From: Chloroflexota bacterium
GTDB taxonomy: Bacteria > Chloroflexota > Anaerolineae > Fen-1058
Reading direction: 5' to 3'
DNA: 5,374 nucleotides
Assembly: GCA_016219235.1 (NCBI GenBank)
Contig: JACRBO010000451.1
Span: 1-5,374, forward strand
Shown piece after piece: positions 1-5,289 of the stretch. Under the pieces are notes generated by a model, which was given only the letters and a program-made list of their open reading frames with translations, was not told where the DNA came from and ran no database searches. Made by a program: the position numbers and the translations under genes. The stretch's first letter is position 1. Every line of letters begins with the position of its first letter.

Positions 1-1
1 C

Positions 2-376
2 ATTCCGCCAATCGCCACCATCGAGCCGACGCCCACTCGCAATTCGCTGGATCGCGTCACTGATCCGCAAACGCCCGCTGAGTATGTAGCGCGCGGCCGA
101 CAGCAACTGAATTATGCCCGTTTTGATGAGGCTTACGCCGACTTTGAAAAAGCCATGAGCCTCAGTGGTTGGCGTTACGGTCCTGCCTACGTCGCCGAGG
201 CGGAGTTGAACTCGTTGCGCGGTGATCATAATGCAGCATTGACCGCTTACAACGACGCTATTCGAGTCGATCCGATGTTGGCTGCAGCATATGACGGCCG
301 CGGCATGTTGTATCTCAATCACTTGAATAAGCCGCAAGAGGCATTTGACAGATTTGAACAAGGCCATCCAGCTTGA
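2..376 (+). CDS. TPR repeat protein, 5' fragment (start outside window, ends at a frameshift)
   Basis: The reading frame is open from the first full codon and stops at 374-376, so the gene begins left of the window. The visible part starts with a Pro/Thr-rich linker (IPPIATIEPTPTRNS), of the kind that often separates a membrane anchor or signal region from a repeat domain. Two complete TPR units follow (AEYVARGRQQLNYARFDEAY... and YGPAYVAEAELNSLRGDHNA...), then most of a third (AAAYDGRGMLYLNHLNKPQEA). The third unit should continue with a helix-B motif of the type ALxDLNKAIxLDP. Instead this frame runs into non-TPR residues (FDRFEQGHPA) and stops. The missing half continues perfectly in the +1 frame from 345. 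I read this as the N-terminal part of the same gene as 345-1562, split by a one-base insertion. TPR domains are protein-protein interaction scaffolds; the partner is unknown. Confidence 0.8.
   Translation: MPPIATIEPTPTRNSLDRVTDPQTPAEYVARGRQQLNYARFDEAYADFEKAMSLSGWRYGPAYVAEAELNSLRGDHNAALTAYNDAIRVDPMLAAAYDGRGMLYLNHLNKPQEAFDRFEQGHPA
344..347 (+). other. Single-base frameshift site in the TPR gene
   Basis: Reading GCATTTGACAGATTTG in the upstream frame gives A-F-D-R-F. Dropping one T (or the G at 347) gives A-L/F-T-D-L-N-K-A-I-Q-L-D-P, an exact TPR helix-B continuation. Everything on both sides is intact. This is therefore either an extra base in the assembly or a recent, otherwise undecayed mutation. 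No slippery sequence, rare codon or stop at the shift point suggests programmed frameshifting. Confidence 0.85.
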
Positions 377-1562
377 TCCCTTCACAGGAAAATACCTGGT
401 CAACCGCGCGACAATCTATGCCGCCCAAAAAGATAACGCAAAAGCATTGGAAGACCTGGATAAAGCGCTGGACATTCAACCGGGCCTGATCGACGCCTAC
501 CTGACACGCGCTGAATTGTACGCTGCTCAGGGCGACCATGATCAGGCACTGGCCGATCTCAATCAGCTGCTCAAACTTCAGCCGGATGCCGCCTATGCGC
601 TTGAAAAACGCGCCCTGATTTACCTGAACCAGGAAAAGTATGAAGACGCTCTGGCCGATCTCAATCAAGCCTTGACCCAAATTCAAGGTTCGCAACTTCT
701 GATCGAGCGCGCTATTGCCTACTATTACCTTGAAGAATATGATCTGGCCCTGGACGATCTGGATGTGGCCATCGTCATGGCGCCAGGTTCCGGCACGCCC
801 TTTACCTATCGTGGCATTGTCTATCTCAAACAGAAAAAGTATAACAAGGCCATAGCCGATCTGGATCAAGCGCTCAAACTGTCGCACTATGATGCGCTGG
901 CCTACTACAATCGCGGCGTAGCCTACGCCGAACAGCGCCAGTACGACGCGGCCATTGCCGATTATTCACGCGCCATCAAGGTTGAACCCAAGTATTCCGA
1001 GGCTTACTATAATCGAGGTTGTATCTATCGAGAATTTGGCAGATATACCGAAGCGTTGGCCGAATTCGATCGGGTCATCCAGTTGTCGCCCAAGTGGGCC
1101 GACGCCTATGTGGCGCGCGGCTACACCTTCGTCCTGGCTGGCAAGACCGAACAAGCCCTGGCCGACTTTGATAAAGTCGAACAGTTAACGTCAGACAAAG
1201 CCGAAGTCTGTTACTATCGCAGCATTGTTGACATTGCCAAGAAAGACTATGCCAACTCTTTGCACAATCTCAATCAAGCGATCAAGATTGATCCGAAGTT
1301 TGCCCAGGCCTATGCAGTTCGAGGGCGAGTCTACTTTCTGCAGAAGGACTACGATGCGGCTCTCAAAGAGTACCAGCAGGCGTTGACACTCGACCCCGAA
1401 TTGGCAAGCGCCTATTTCAATCGTGGCAGCACATATCAGGCGCTGGGCAAAATTCCAGAAGCCATCGCTGATTATGAGAAGAGCTTGAAACTTGGACTGG
1501 AGCACCAGTTCGAATTAGAAGCCAAAGCTGCTCTGGAGAAACTGAAGCCCAAATCAGGATAA
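345..1562 (+). CDS. TPR repeat protein, main part (11 TPR units after the frameshift)
   Basis: This frame encodes about 405 residues made almost wholly of 34-residue TPR units. It begins with the second half of one unit (TDLNKAIQLDP), followed by about 11 more, each with the usual pattern (A-Y-NRG--Y---..Y--A--D---A--L-P). The clearest are ALAYYNRGVAYAEQRQYDAA, SEAYYNRGCIYREFGRYTEA and ASAYFNRGSTYQALGKIPEA. The tail is a short charged helix (EAKAALEKLKPKSG). The TTG at 345 is only the first possible start in this frame and has no Shine-Dalgarno; the true start lies left of the window in the frame of 2-376. With the fragment, the protein has about 14 repeats. Such solenoids bind partner proteins. 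Its stop overlaps the start of the secreted hydrolase by one base (TAATG), so the two are probably made together, and the TPR protein may act in the same envelope process. That role is inferred. Confidence 0.88.
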   Translation: MTDLNKAIQLDPFTGKYLVNRATIYAAQKDNAKALEDLDKALDIQPGLIDAYLTRAELYAAQGDHDQALADLNQLLKLQPDAAYALEKRALIYLNQEKYEDALADLNQALTQIQGSQLLIERAIAYYYLEEYDLALDDLDVAIVMAPGSGTPFTYRGIVYLKQKKYNKAIADLDQALKLSHYDALAYYNRGVAYAEQRQYDAAIADYSRAIKVEPKYSEAYYNRGCIYREFGRYTEALAEFDRVIQLSPKWADAYVARGYTFVLAGKTEQALADFDKVEQLTSDKAEVCYYRSIVDIAKKDYANSLHNLNQAIKIDPKFAQAYAVRGRVYFLQKDYDAALKEYQQALTLDPELASAYFNRGSTYQALGKIPEAIADYEKSLKLGLEHQFELEAKAALEKLKPKSG

Positions 1563-2959
1563 TGCAAAAACACTCTCGTCGATTGTTACGCCTCAAGCCT
1601 GGGGCAATACTTGTCATCGTCGCGCTGATTGCATCTTGCCTCCTGCATCTTGCATCTCCGTTGGCGCTGGCCCAATCCTCCCCCGATCCGCGCTTCGGCG
1701 CTGTCGAGGCGTTTCGCGATCCTGACTCCGCCAACGATTTGAATCTCGGCTGGGAACGCATCCTCTTCTACTGGTCGGAACTTCAACGCAACGGCCCCGA
1801 CGACGCGTGGAACATCTATCACGTGCCAGACGGCTGGCTCGACAATGCGCGCAAGGCCGGCCGGCAGGTCGTCGGTGTGATCGAGAATACGCCCGCCTGG
1901 GCCACCGATGGCACGCCCGGCATCGGCGTGCCGCGCGGCCTGTATCTGCCCATTGGTGATCCGGCTAATCTGTGGGCGGGCTTCGTGCGGCAAACCGTGC
2001 GGCGCTATGCGGGCATCGTCGATCACTGGGTTATCTGGAACGAGCCGGACATTCAGCCGCCCGACGATGGCCTGCAATTTGAGGGCAGTGTCGCCGATTA
2101 CTATCGATTGGTGAAGGTGGCGTATCTGGTCGCTAAGGAAGAGAATCCCAATGCGGTGATTCATCTGGCGGGGCTGACGTATCATCACGACGTAGTGTAC
2201 AAGCGCGTGCCCTATTTGCAGCGCTTCATCAACGAGGCCAGACGCGATGCCACGGCACGCGCCAATCACTACTACTTCGATGTGGCGACACTGCATCTGT
2301 ATTTCACGACCGATTCGATCTATGACATCACCCAGACCATGACACAGTTGCTGCGCCGCAACGGCCTGCGCCAACCGATCTGGATCAACGAACTCAACGC
2401 GCCGCCATCCAACGATCCGCTCAATCCGTGGACTGCGCCGCTGTTCGTGACCGAACTCGATCAGCAAGCGGACTTCATCGTGCAGGCAACGGCGCTGGGC
2501 TTAGCCGCCGGCGCGGAGCGCATCGGCGTCTACAAATTAGTGGATTTTCCAGCCTATCCAGAGGGGTTTCCCGCTTATGGCCTGATCCGCGCCGATGGCA
2601 CACATCGTCCTGCGTATGATGCGCTGAAAACGGTGACGACGTACTTTCGTGATGTACGCTCGGCGCGACTATGGCGCACCAATTCAGCGGAGATCGTCAC
2701 ACTCGATCGGGGATCGGCCACGACGCGGATCGCGTGGGCGCGGCGCGGCGTGACCACCACCATCACGCTGCCCGCCGTCAACACCGAGGCCACACTCATC
2801 AGCGTGGCTGGCGTCACCACAACCTTGACGGCCAATCGTGGCCGCTACGAATTGACGCTGCCCGCCGCCCTGTGCAACGATCCCACCTATGGCTGCACCG
2901 TCGGCGGCACGCCCGTTGTCGTGGTGGAGAGTCAGCCAGTGAAACCCGCCAAAAAGTAA
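1562..2959 (+). CDS. Secreted clan GH-A glycoside hydrolase-like protein (GH39/PslG-like TIM barrel)
   Basis: A 465-residue protein with a classical signal peptide: basic n-region (MQKHSRRLLRLK), hydrophobic core to about residue 34, and likely cleavage LALA|QSS after residue 37. It should therefore be exported. Residues ~45-365 look like a (beta/alpha)8 barrel of clan GH-A. HWVIWNEPD (155-163) carries the expected acid/base Glu161 at the end of strand 4. HLY (245-247) fits strand 6. QPIWINELNA (271-280) carries the expected nucleophile Glu277. Both glutamates are present, so it is probably catalytic, cleaving beta-linked polysaccharide by retention; the substrate cannot be read. Layout and Glu spacing resemble GH39 exopolysaccharide hydrolases such as PslG, but family assignment is inferred. 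Residues ~370-435 form a Thr-rich beta domain; Cys438 and Cys445 could form a disulfide. Translation is likely coupled to the TPR gene (one-base overlap, no well-placed Shine-Dalgarno). The stop lies in a heptamer repeat. Confidence 0.85.
   Translation: MQKHSRRLLRLKPGAILVIVALIASCLLHLASPLALAQSSPDPRFGAVEAFRDPDSANDLNLGWERILFYWSELQRNGPDDAWNIYHVPDGWLDNARKAGRQVVGVIENTPAWATDGTPGIGVPRGLYLPIGDPANLWAGFVRQTVRRYAGIVDHWVIWNEPDIQPPDDGLQFEGSVADYYRLVKVAYLVAKEENPNAVIHLAGLTYHHDVVYKRVPYLQRFINEARRDATARANHYYFDVATLHLYFTTDSIYDITQTMTQLLRRNGLRQPIWINELNAPPSNDPLNPWTAPLFVTELDQQADFIVQATALGLAAGAERIGVYKLVDFPAYPEGFPAYGLIRADGTHRPAYDALKTVTTYFRDVRSARLWRTNSAEIVTLDRGSATTRIAWARRGVTTTITLPAVNTEATLISVAGVTTTLTANRGRYELTLPAALCNDPTYGCTVGGTPVVVVESQPVKPAKK
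1631..1658 (+). repeat. Degenerate heptamer tandem repeat inside the signal-peptide codons
   Basis: Four contiguous 7-bp units: GCATCTT (1631-1637), GCCTCCT (1638-1644), GCATCTT (1645-1651), GCATCTC (1652-1658). They encode the hydrophobic core of the hydrolase signal peptide (ASCLLHLAS). Three units equal seven codons, so the frame is kept and the peptide starts to repeat (AS...AS). The units differ in sequence from the other arrays in this window but share the short period. Confidence 0.7.
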
Positions 2960-3018
2960 CGAGTAACAAGTAATGAGTAAGAGCGCTACCATTACTCGTC
3001 ACTCATTACTCGTCATGC
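2954..3018. repeat. Inverted heptamer array (RAGTAAY) between convergent genes; possible bidirectional hairpin
   Basis: Left arm: AAGTAAC, GAGTAAC, AAGTAAT, GAGTAAG (2954-2981). Spacer: AGCGCTACC (2982-2990). Right arm: ATTACTC, GTCACTC, ATTACTC (2991-3011), plus a decayed GTCATGC to 3018. The arms are inverted copies and can fold into an imperfect hairpin: 6 bp next to the loop, with further paired blocks outward broken by mismatches at unit joints. The hydrolase stop TAA (2957-2959) lies in the first left unit. The cca stop TGA (complement of 2999-3001) lies in the second right unit. There is no U-tract, so it is not a textbook intrinsic terminator, though the position between convergent genes suits a bidirectional end signal. 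Confidence 0.85.
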
Positions 3019-4492
3019 TTCTCGCCAACGCCAACGCTTCATCCTTCGTTGTCACTTCACCCGCCGCCTGCGCCTCGCGGATGGCTTCCAGCAGCGCGCC
3101 GATCTGCTTGCCCGGTTTCAACTTCAAGGCCGTCATCAAAGCGTGACCATCGACCAGCGGCGGCGGCAGCACGATCTCCTCGCGGCGCATGAAGTAGGCC
3201 GTCAGCATCTCTTCGATCAAGCCCAGCCGCGCCACCCAGCGGCTTTGATCCAGATCAGGCCCGTGCGTCGCCAGATGATCGGCCAACGACAACAGCAGAA
3301 TATCCACGCCCACATCTCTGGTATCTCTGAAGAACCGATAGATCGCGCGGCGCGACAATGACCCTTCTGCCAGAAAGTGTGGCCGCATGTGCCCGCCGAT
3401 GATGGTCATGACGCGCCGGATTTCGTCCGTGCTGAATTTGAGCGCCGTCAAACGCGCCTCGGCCAATTTCGCCCCGGCGTCTTCGTGCCCGAAGAAGCGA
3501 GTGCGACCGCCATCCTCGACCGTGCGCGTGACCGGCTTGCCGATGTCGTGCAGCAGCGCCGCCCATTTCAGCGTGTACCAGATCGAACGCTTCGACGAAA
3601 TGTCATACGCCTGCAAGTGAGCGCGCAGACTATCGGCAAACGGCGACAACGTCAGCAGCAGCGCATCCCACGCGAAAGGCGGAATAACCTCGCTCATCAT
3701 GGCGCCGTCGTCCGCTTGATCGAAGCCCAGCCAGCGCGTGCCAAGCAATTCCAGCGCATCGATCACGCGGCAGGTGTGCGCGAACACATCCCAGTGATGG
3801 GGCAAAGACTGCTCCACGCCCTTGAGCGCGGCTACTTCTGGCAGGACATGCGCTAGCAAAGTGAAAGCGTCCAGCAACAGCACATCATCGGCGCAGCCGC
3901 GTCCGCCGATCAGCTTGATCAACTCGTCGCGCACCCGCTCGGCTGAAGCGGTCGCGATCAACGCCGCGTGCGTTGTAATCCATCGCGCCGTCTGCGGCTC
4001 GATGGCGAAGGCCAACGTCGCCGACTGGCGCACGGCCCGCAGCAAACGAATGGGATCGCTGGTGAACGACGTTTCGGCGATGGCGCGAATCACGCCTTCA
4101 TCAAGATCAACCTGTCCCCCGAACAGATCGATCAGCCGATCGGGTTGTTGCAGATCGATCGCAAGGGCGTTAACCGTGAAATCGCGCGCGGCCAGATCAC
4201 GCTCAATGTCATTGTCGCGCAGCCGCGCGAAATCGACGATCGTCCCATCGGCGGCGATGACGCGCGCGGTATCGTGCTCGGCATCGAGGACGTACACATC
4301 GGCCAGCAGCCGGTTGGCCGCGGCGCGCGCAGCCCCAATCGCATCGCGTTCGACGGCGATGTCCCAGTCGCCGACGGGCAGGCCCAACAGCAGATCGCGC
4401 ACCGCCCCGCCGACGAGCCACGCGCGGACATGGCGCTCGGTGCAGATTTGTCGGGCGGTGTTGAGGTAGACGTTATCCGGAGTTATTGGCAT
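2999..4492 (-). CDS. cca: Class II tRNA nucleotidyltransferase with HD domain (CCA-adding enzyme)
   Basis: A 497-residue cytoplasmic enzyme expected to build or repair the 3' CCA end of tRNA. Its order of parts matches the class II family. The head has LVGGAVRDLLLG (26-37), then the metal-binding pair Asp42/Asp44 in GDWDIAV. Next come VDFARLR (86-92), RDLAARDFTVNALAID (98-113), LIDLFGG (120-126) and SDPIRLLRAVR (145-155, the nucleotide-template region), then ERVRDELIKL (185-194). An HD phosphohydrolase-type domain follows (LLHDIGKP, His315/Asp316; GHEDAGA; GGHMRP). The C-terminal motif LVDGHALMTALKLKPGKQIG is typical of HD-containing members. I chose the ATG at 4492. The GTG at 4531 would add 13 residues (MSSSHLVAV...) mostly encoded by the octamer repeat. 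No strong Shine-Dalgarno is visible. The last residues (MTSNE) and the stop come from the heptamer repeat. A CC-only or A-only adding role cannot be excluded. Confidence 0.92.
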   Translation of the reverse strand: MPITPDNVYLNTARQICTERHVRAWLVGGAVRDLLLGLPVGDWDIAVERDAIGAARAAANRLLADVYVLDAEHDTARVIAADGTIVDFARLRDNDIERDLAARDFTVNALAIDLQQPDRLIDLFGGQVDLDEGVIRAIAETSFTSDPIRLLRAVRQSATLAFAIEPQTARWITTHAALIATASAERVRDELIKLIGGRGCADDVLLLDAFTLLAHVLPEVAALKGVEQSLPHHWDVFAHTCRVIDALELLGTRWLGFDQADDGAMMSEVIPPFAWDALLLTLSPFADSLRAHLQAYDISSKRSIWYTLKWAALLHDIGKPVTRTVEDGGRTRFFGHEDAGAKLAEARLTALKFSTDEIRRVMTIIGGHMRPHFLAEGSLSRRAIYRFFRDTRDVGVDILLLSLADHLATHGPDLDQSRWVARLGLIEEMLTAYFMRREEIVLPPPLVDGHALMTALKLKPGKQIGALLEAIREAQAAGEVTTKDEALALARSMTSNE

Positions 4493-4510
4493 GCTAACAA
4501 TCCAAACCGC

Positions 4511-4593
4511 GACAAGATGACTTGATGACACGATGACAAGATGAAACCCGCTTACAGGATCATCGTGTCACCCCTTCATCGAGTCATCTTGTC
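4511..4593. repeat. Inverted octamer array (GACAAGAT) between the DUF5678-like gene and cca
   Basis: Left arm: GACAAGAT, GACTTGAT, GACACGAT, GACAAGAT (4511-4542). Loop: 4543-4561. Right arm: ATCGTGTC, ACCCCTTC (decayed), ATCGAGTC, ATCTTGTC (4562-4593). The outer two unit pairs form 16 continuous base pairs (one G-T). The third pair is mostly unpaired and the innermost pair matches at 7 of 8. On the - strand transcript this would be a long hairpin between the two genes, just ahead of the cca start, and could end, attenuate or stabilise the message. It also supplies the last residues and the stop codon of the upstream gene. Confidence 0.85.
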
Positions 4594-4791
4594 ACTTAAA
4601 GATTTCGCCACGAACACCACGATCGGTTCTTCCTTTGGCCGCGAGGCTTTAGCCAGCCGCTTCGCCTCGTGCGGCATCAGGCCCACGCCCGCCACACGAT
4701 CTCGCACCAGGGCCACCCAGCGGCCGGTGTAGGCGGCAAGATCGATCGAGGGATGAGCAGGGTCGGGTATGGGCAGCATGCGCGTTGACAT
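4576..4791 (-). CDS. Small DUF5678-like protein of unknown function
   Basis: A 71-residue protein whose core (residues ~17-63) fits the DUF5678 pattern: a Y-x-G-x-WVAL motif (Tyr21, Gly23, Trp25, Val26), a short turn with a second strand (RVAGVG), a helix rich in Ala, Lys and Glu (MPHEAKRLAKAS), and a closing strand (PIVVFVA). No catalytic residues, signal peptide or membrane segment are visible. The family has no established role that I know of. I chose the ATG at 4791. A TTG at 4800 falls inside the predicted -10 box, and a later ATG lies at 4779. The last residues (DKMTR) and the TGA are encoded by the octamer repeat, so the ancestral end was probably near FVAKS. The gene lies 83 bp upstream of cca on the same strand, with the repeat hairpin between them. 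Confidence 0.75.
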   Translation of the reverse strand: MSTRMLPIPDPAHPSIDLAAYTGRWVALVRDRVAGVGLMPHEAKRLAKASRPKEEPIVVFVAKSLSDKMTR

Positions 4792-4799
4792 CGCGCGCA

Positions 4800-4828
4800 A
4801 TCATAGGTGAGATTGCGCAATCGGTCAA
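4800..4828 (-). promoter_or_regulatory. Sigma70-type promoter of the DUF5678-like gene
   Basis: Read on the - strand: -35 TTGACC (4828-4823), a 17-bp spacer, and -10 TATGAT (4805-4800). Transcription would start near 4793-4791, at or next to the ATG at 4791, which implies a leaderless or nearly leaderless mRNA. No Shine-Dalgarno could fit ahead of that ATG. cca may be reached by read-through. Confidence 0.6.
4811..4822. promoter_or_regulatory. 12-bp palindrome in the promoter spacer, candidate operator
   Basis: GATTGCGCAATC is a perfect palindrome abutting the -35 box and filling most of the 17-bp spacer. That is a classic place for a repressor or a MerR-type regulator. The half-site GCGCAATC recurs exactly 20 bp away at 4795-4802, overlapping the -10 box, about two helical turns on the same face. 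No regulator gene is visible nearby. Confidence 0.45.
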
Positions 4829-4832
4829 TTCA

Positions 4833-4844
4833 GCGGCCGGCCGC
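4833..4844. other. Perfect GC-only palindrome GCGGCCGGCCGC
   Basis: A 12-bp self-complementary G+C block just upstream of the DUF5678-like promoter. It could be an operator, but GC-only palindromes arise easily in GC-rich DNA and nothing else supports a role. Confidence 0.25.
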
Positions 4845-4861
4845 GCTCAGACAGGCAACGC

Positions 4862-4897
4862 GCTTACCCGACCACTGCGATCAGGGCTCGGGTAAGC
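4862..4897 (-). terminator. Hairpin downstream of the ferredoxin gene, possible terminator
   Basis: GCTTACCCGA (4862-4871) and TCGGGTAAGC (4888-4897) form a perfect 10-bp stem with a 16-base loop, about 65 bp past the ferredoxin stop and before the next promoter. No U-run follows on either strand, so it is not a canonical intrinsic terminator. It may end the transcript with help or protect the 3' end. A large-loop inverted repeat acting as a protein site is the alternative. Confidence 0.5.
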
Positions 4898-4961
4898 ATG
4901 TTGAAGTGATACGGTCTCAGCAATCAGGTCTGGCTGTAAAACGTGAGGGTGATCGAGTCTA

Positions 4962-5150
4962 TCAGGCTTTGACGATGCACTCGATCGGGCAGCCGGCCGC
5001 GCACTGGGGGCTGTCATAGTGGCCGACACAGTCGACACACGTGGCGGCATCGATCACGTACGTCCCGTCCCCTTCGCTAATCGAGTTCGTCGGGCAAGCG
5101 GGTTCGCACGCGCCGCAGCTGATGCACTCGTCAGTGATCTTCATGGTCAT
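4962..5150 (-). CDS. 2[4Fe-4S] ferredoxin, Chlorobium/YfhL-like
   Basis: A 62-residue soluble electron carrier. The first motif is Cys9-x2-Cys12-x2-Cys15-x3-Cys19-Pro. The second is Cys38-x2-Cys41-x8-Cys50-x3-Cys54-Pro. This is the layout of two [4Fe-4S] clusters that share their fourth ligands crosswise. The eight-residue gap after Cys41 (VGHYDSPQ) is characteristic of the Chlorobium/Allochromatium/YfhL type rather than the clostridial type. A ninth cysteine, Cys58 in CPIECI, also occurs in green-sulfur-bacterial ferredoxins as I recall them. The protein ends right after this, without the long C-terminal tail of YfhL. I chose the ATG at 5150 because a strong Shine-Dalgarno precedes it; a second ATG lies two codons in. 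An upstream in-frame ATG at 5252 would lie before the predicted transcription start. The gene has its own promoter and a 3' hairpin, so it looks monocistronic. The redox partners are unknown. Confidence 0.93.
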   Translation of the reverse strand: MTMKITDECISCGACEPACPTNSISEGDGTYVIDAATCVDCVGHYDSPQCAAGCPIECIVKA

Positions 5151-5157
5151 GGTGGCA

Positions 5158-5164
5158 CTCTCCT
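5158..5164 (-). promoter_or_regulatory. Ribosome binding site deciding the ferredoxin start
   Basis: AGGAGAG on the - strand, with the GGAG core 9 bases ahead of the ATG at 5150. It is the clearest Shine-Dalgarno in the window and argues against the longer 96-residue reading from 5252. Confidence 0.75.
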
Positions 5165-5233
5165 GATTTAGTTTGCCCCCGCCCGGTGCTGCTGCCTCTC
5201 CCTGGCGCGTCGGATTGACCACAACGCGAGTCG

Positions 5234-5262
5234 ATAATACGATCGATGACATGCCACGTCAA
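5234..5262 (-). promoter_or_regulatory. Sigma70-type promoter of the ferredoxin gene
   Basis: Read on the - strand: -35 TTGACG (5262-5257), a 17-bp spacer, and -10 TATTAT (5239-5234). The predicted transcription start is near 5227, leaving a leader of roughly 75 bases before the ferredoxin ATG. I saw no obvious riboswitch or strong hairpin in that leader. Confidence 0.6.
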
Positions 5263-5289
5263 GGTGAAATTAGCCTACTTGAGTACTAC

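Noticed and set aside
344..350. Programmed +1 frameshifting in the TPR gene
   Set aside because: There is no stop or rare codon at the shift point, no slippery run and no stimulatory hairpin seen; a simple indel explains it.
315..887. A 190-codon open frame on the - strand opposite the TPR gene
   Set aside because: It is a shadow of the periodic TPR coding sequence; its translation has no family character and the + strand frame is unmistakable TPR.
1586..2467. A 293-codon open frame on the - strand opposite the hydrolase gene
   Set aside because: GC-rich antisense shadow. The + strand frame has a signal peptide and both catalytic glutamates, while the antisense product resembles nothing.
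2954..3018. A CRISPR array or IS terminal repeats at the heptamer or octamer arrays
   Set aside because: The units are 7-8 bp, contiguous and without spacers, and no transposase, target-site duplication or cas gene is present.
3822..4525. Long + strand frames opposite cca (up to 215 codons)
   Set aside because: Low-complexity Ser/Arg/Ala-rich products typical of antisense frames; cca motifs on the - strand are continuous.
4493..4531. A GTG start for Cca 13 codons upstream
   Set aside because: The extra residues are mostly translated repeat sequence; the head domain is complete from the ATG at 4492.
5151..5252. A 34-residue N-terminal extension of the ferredoxin
   Set aside because: It would start within the promoter spacer, and the Shine-Dalgarno at 5158-5164 directs initiation at 5150, giving the normal family length.
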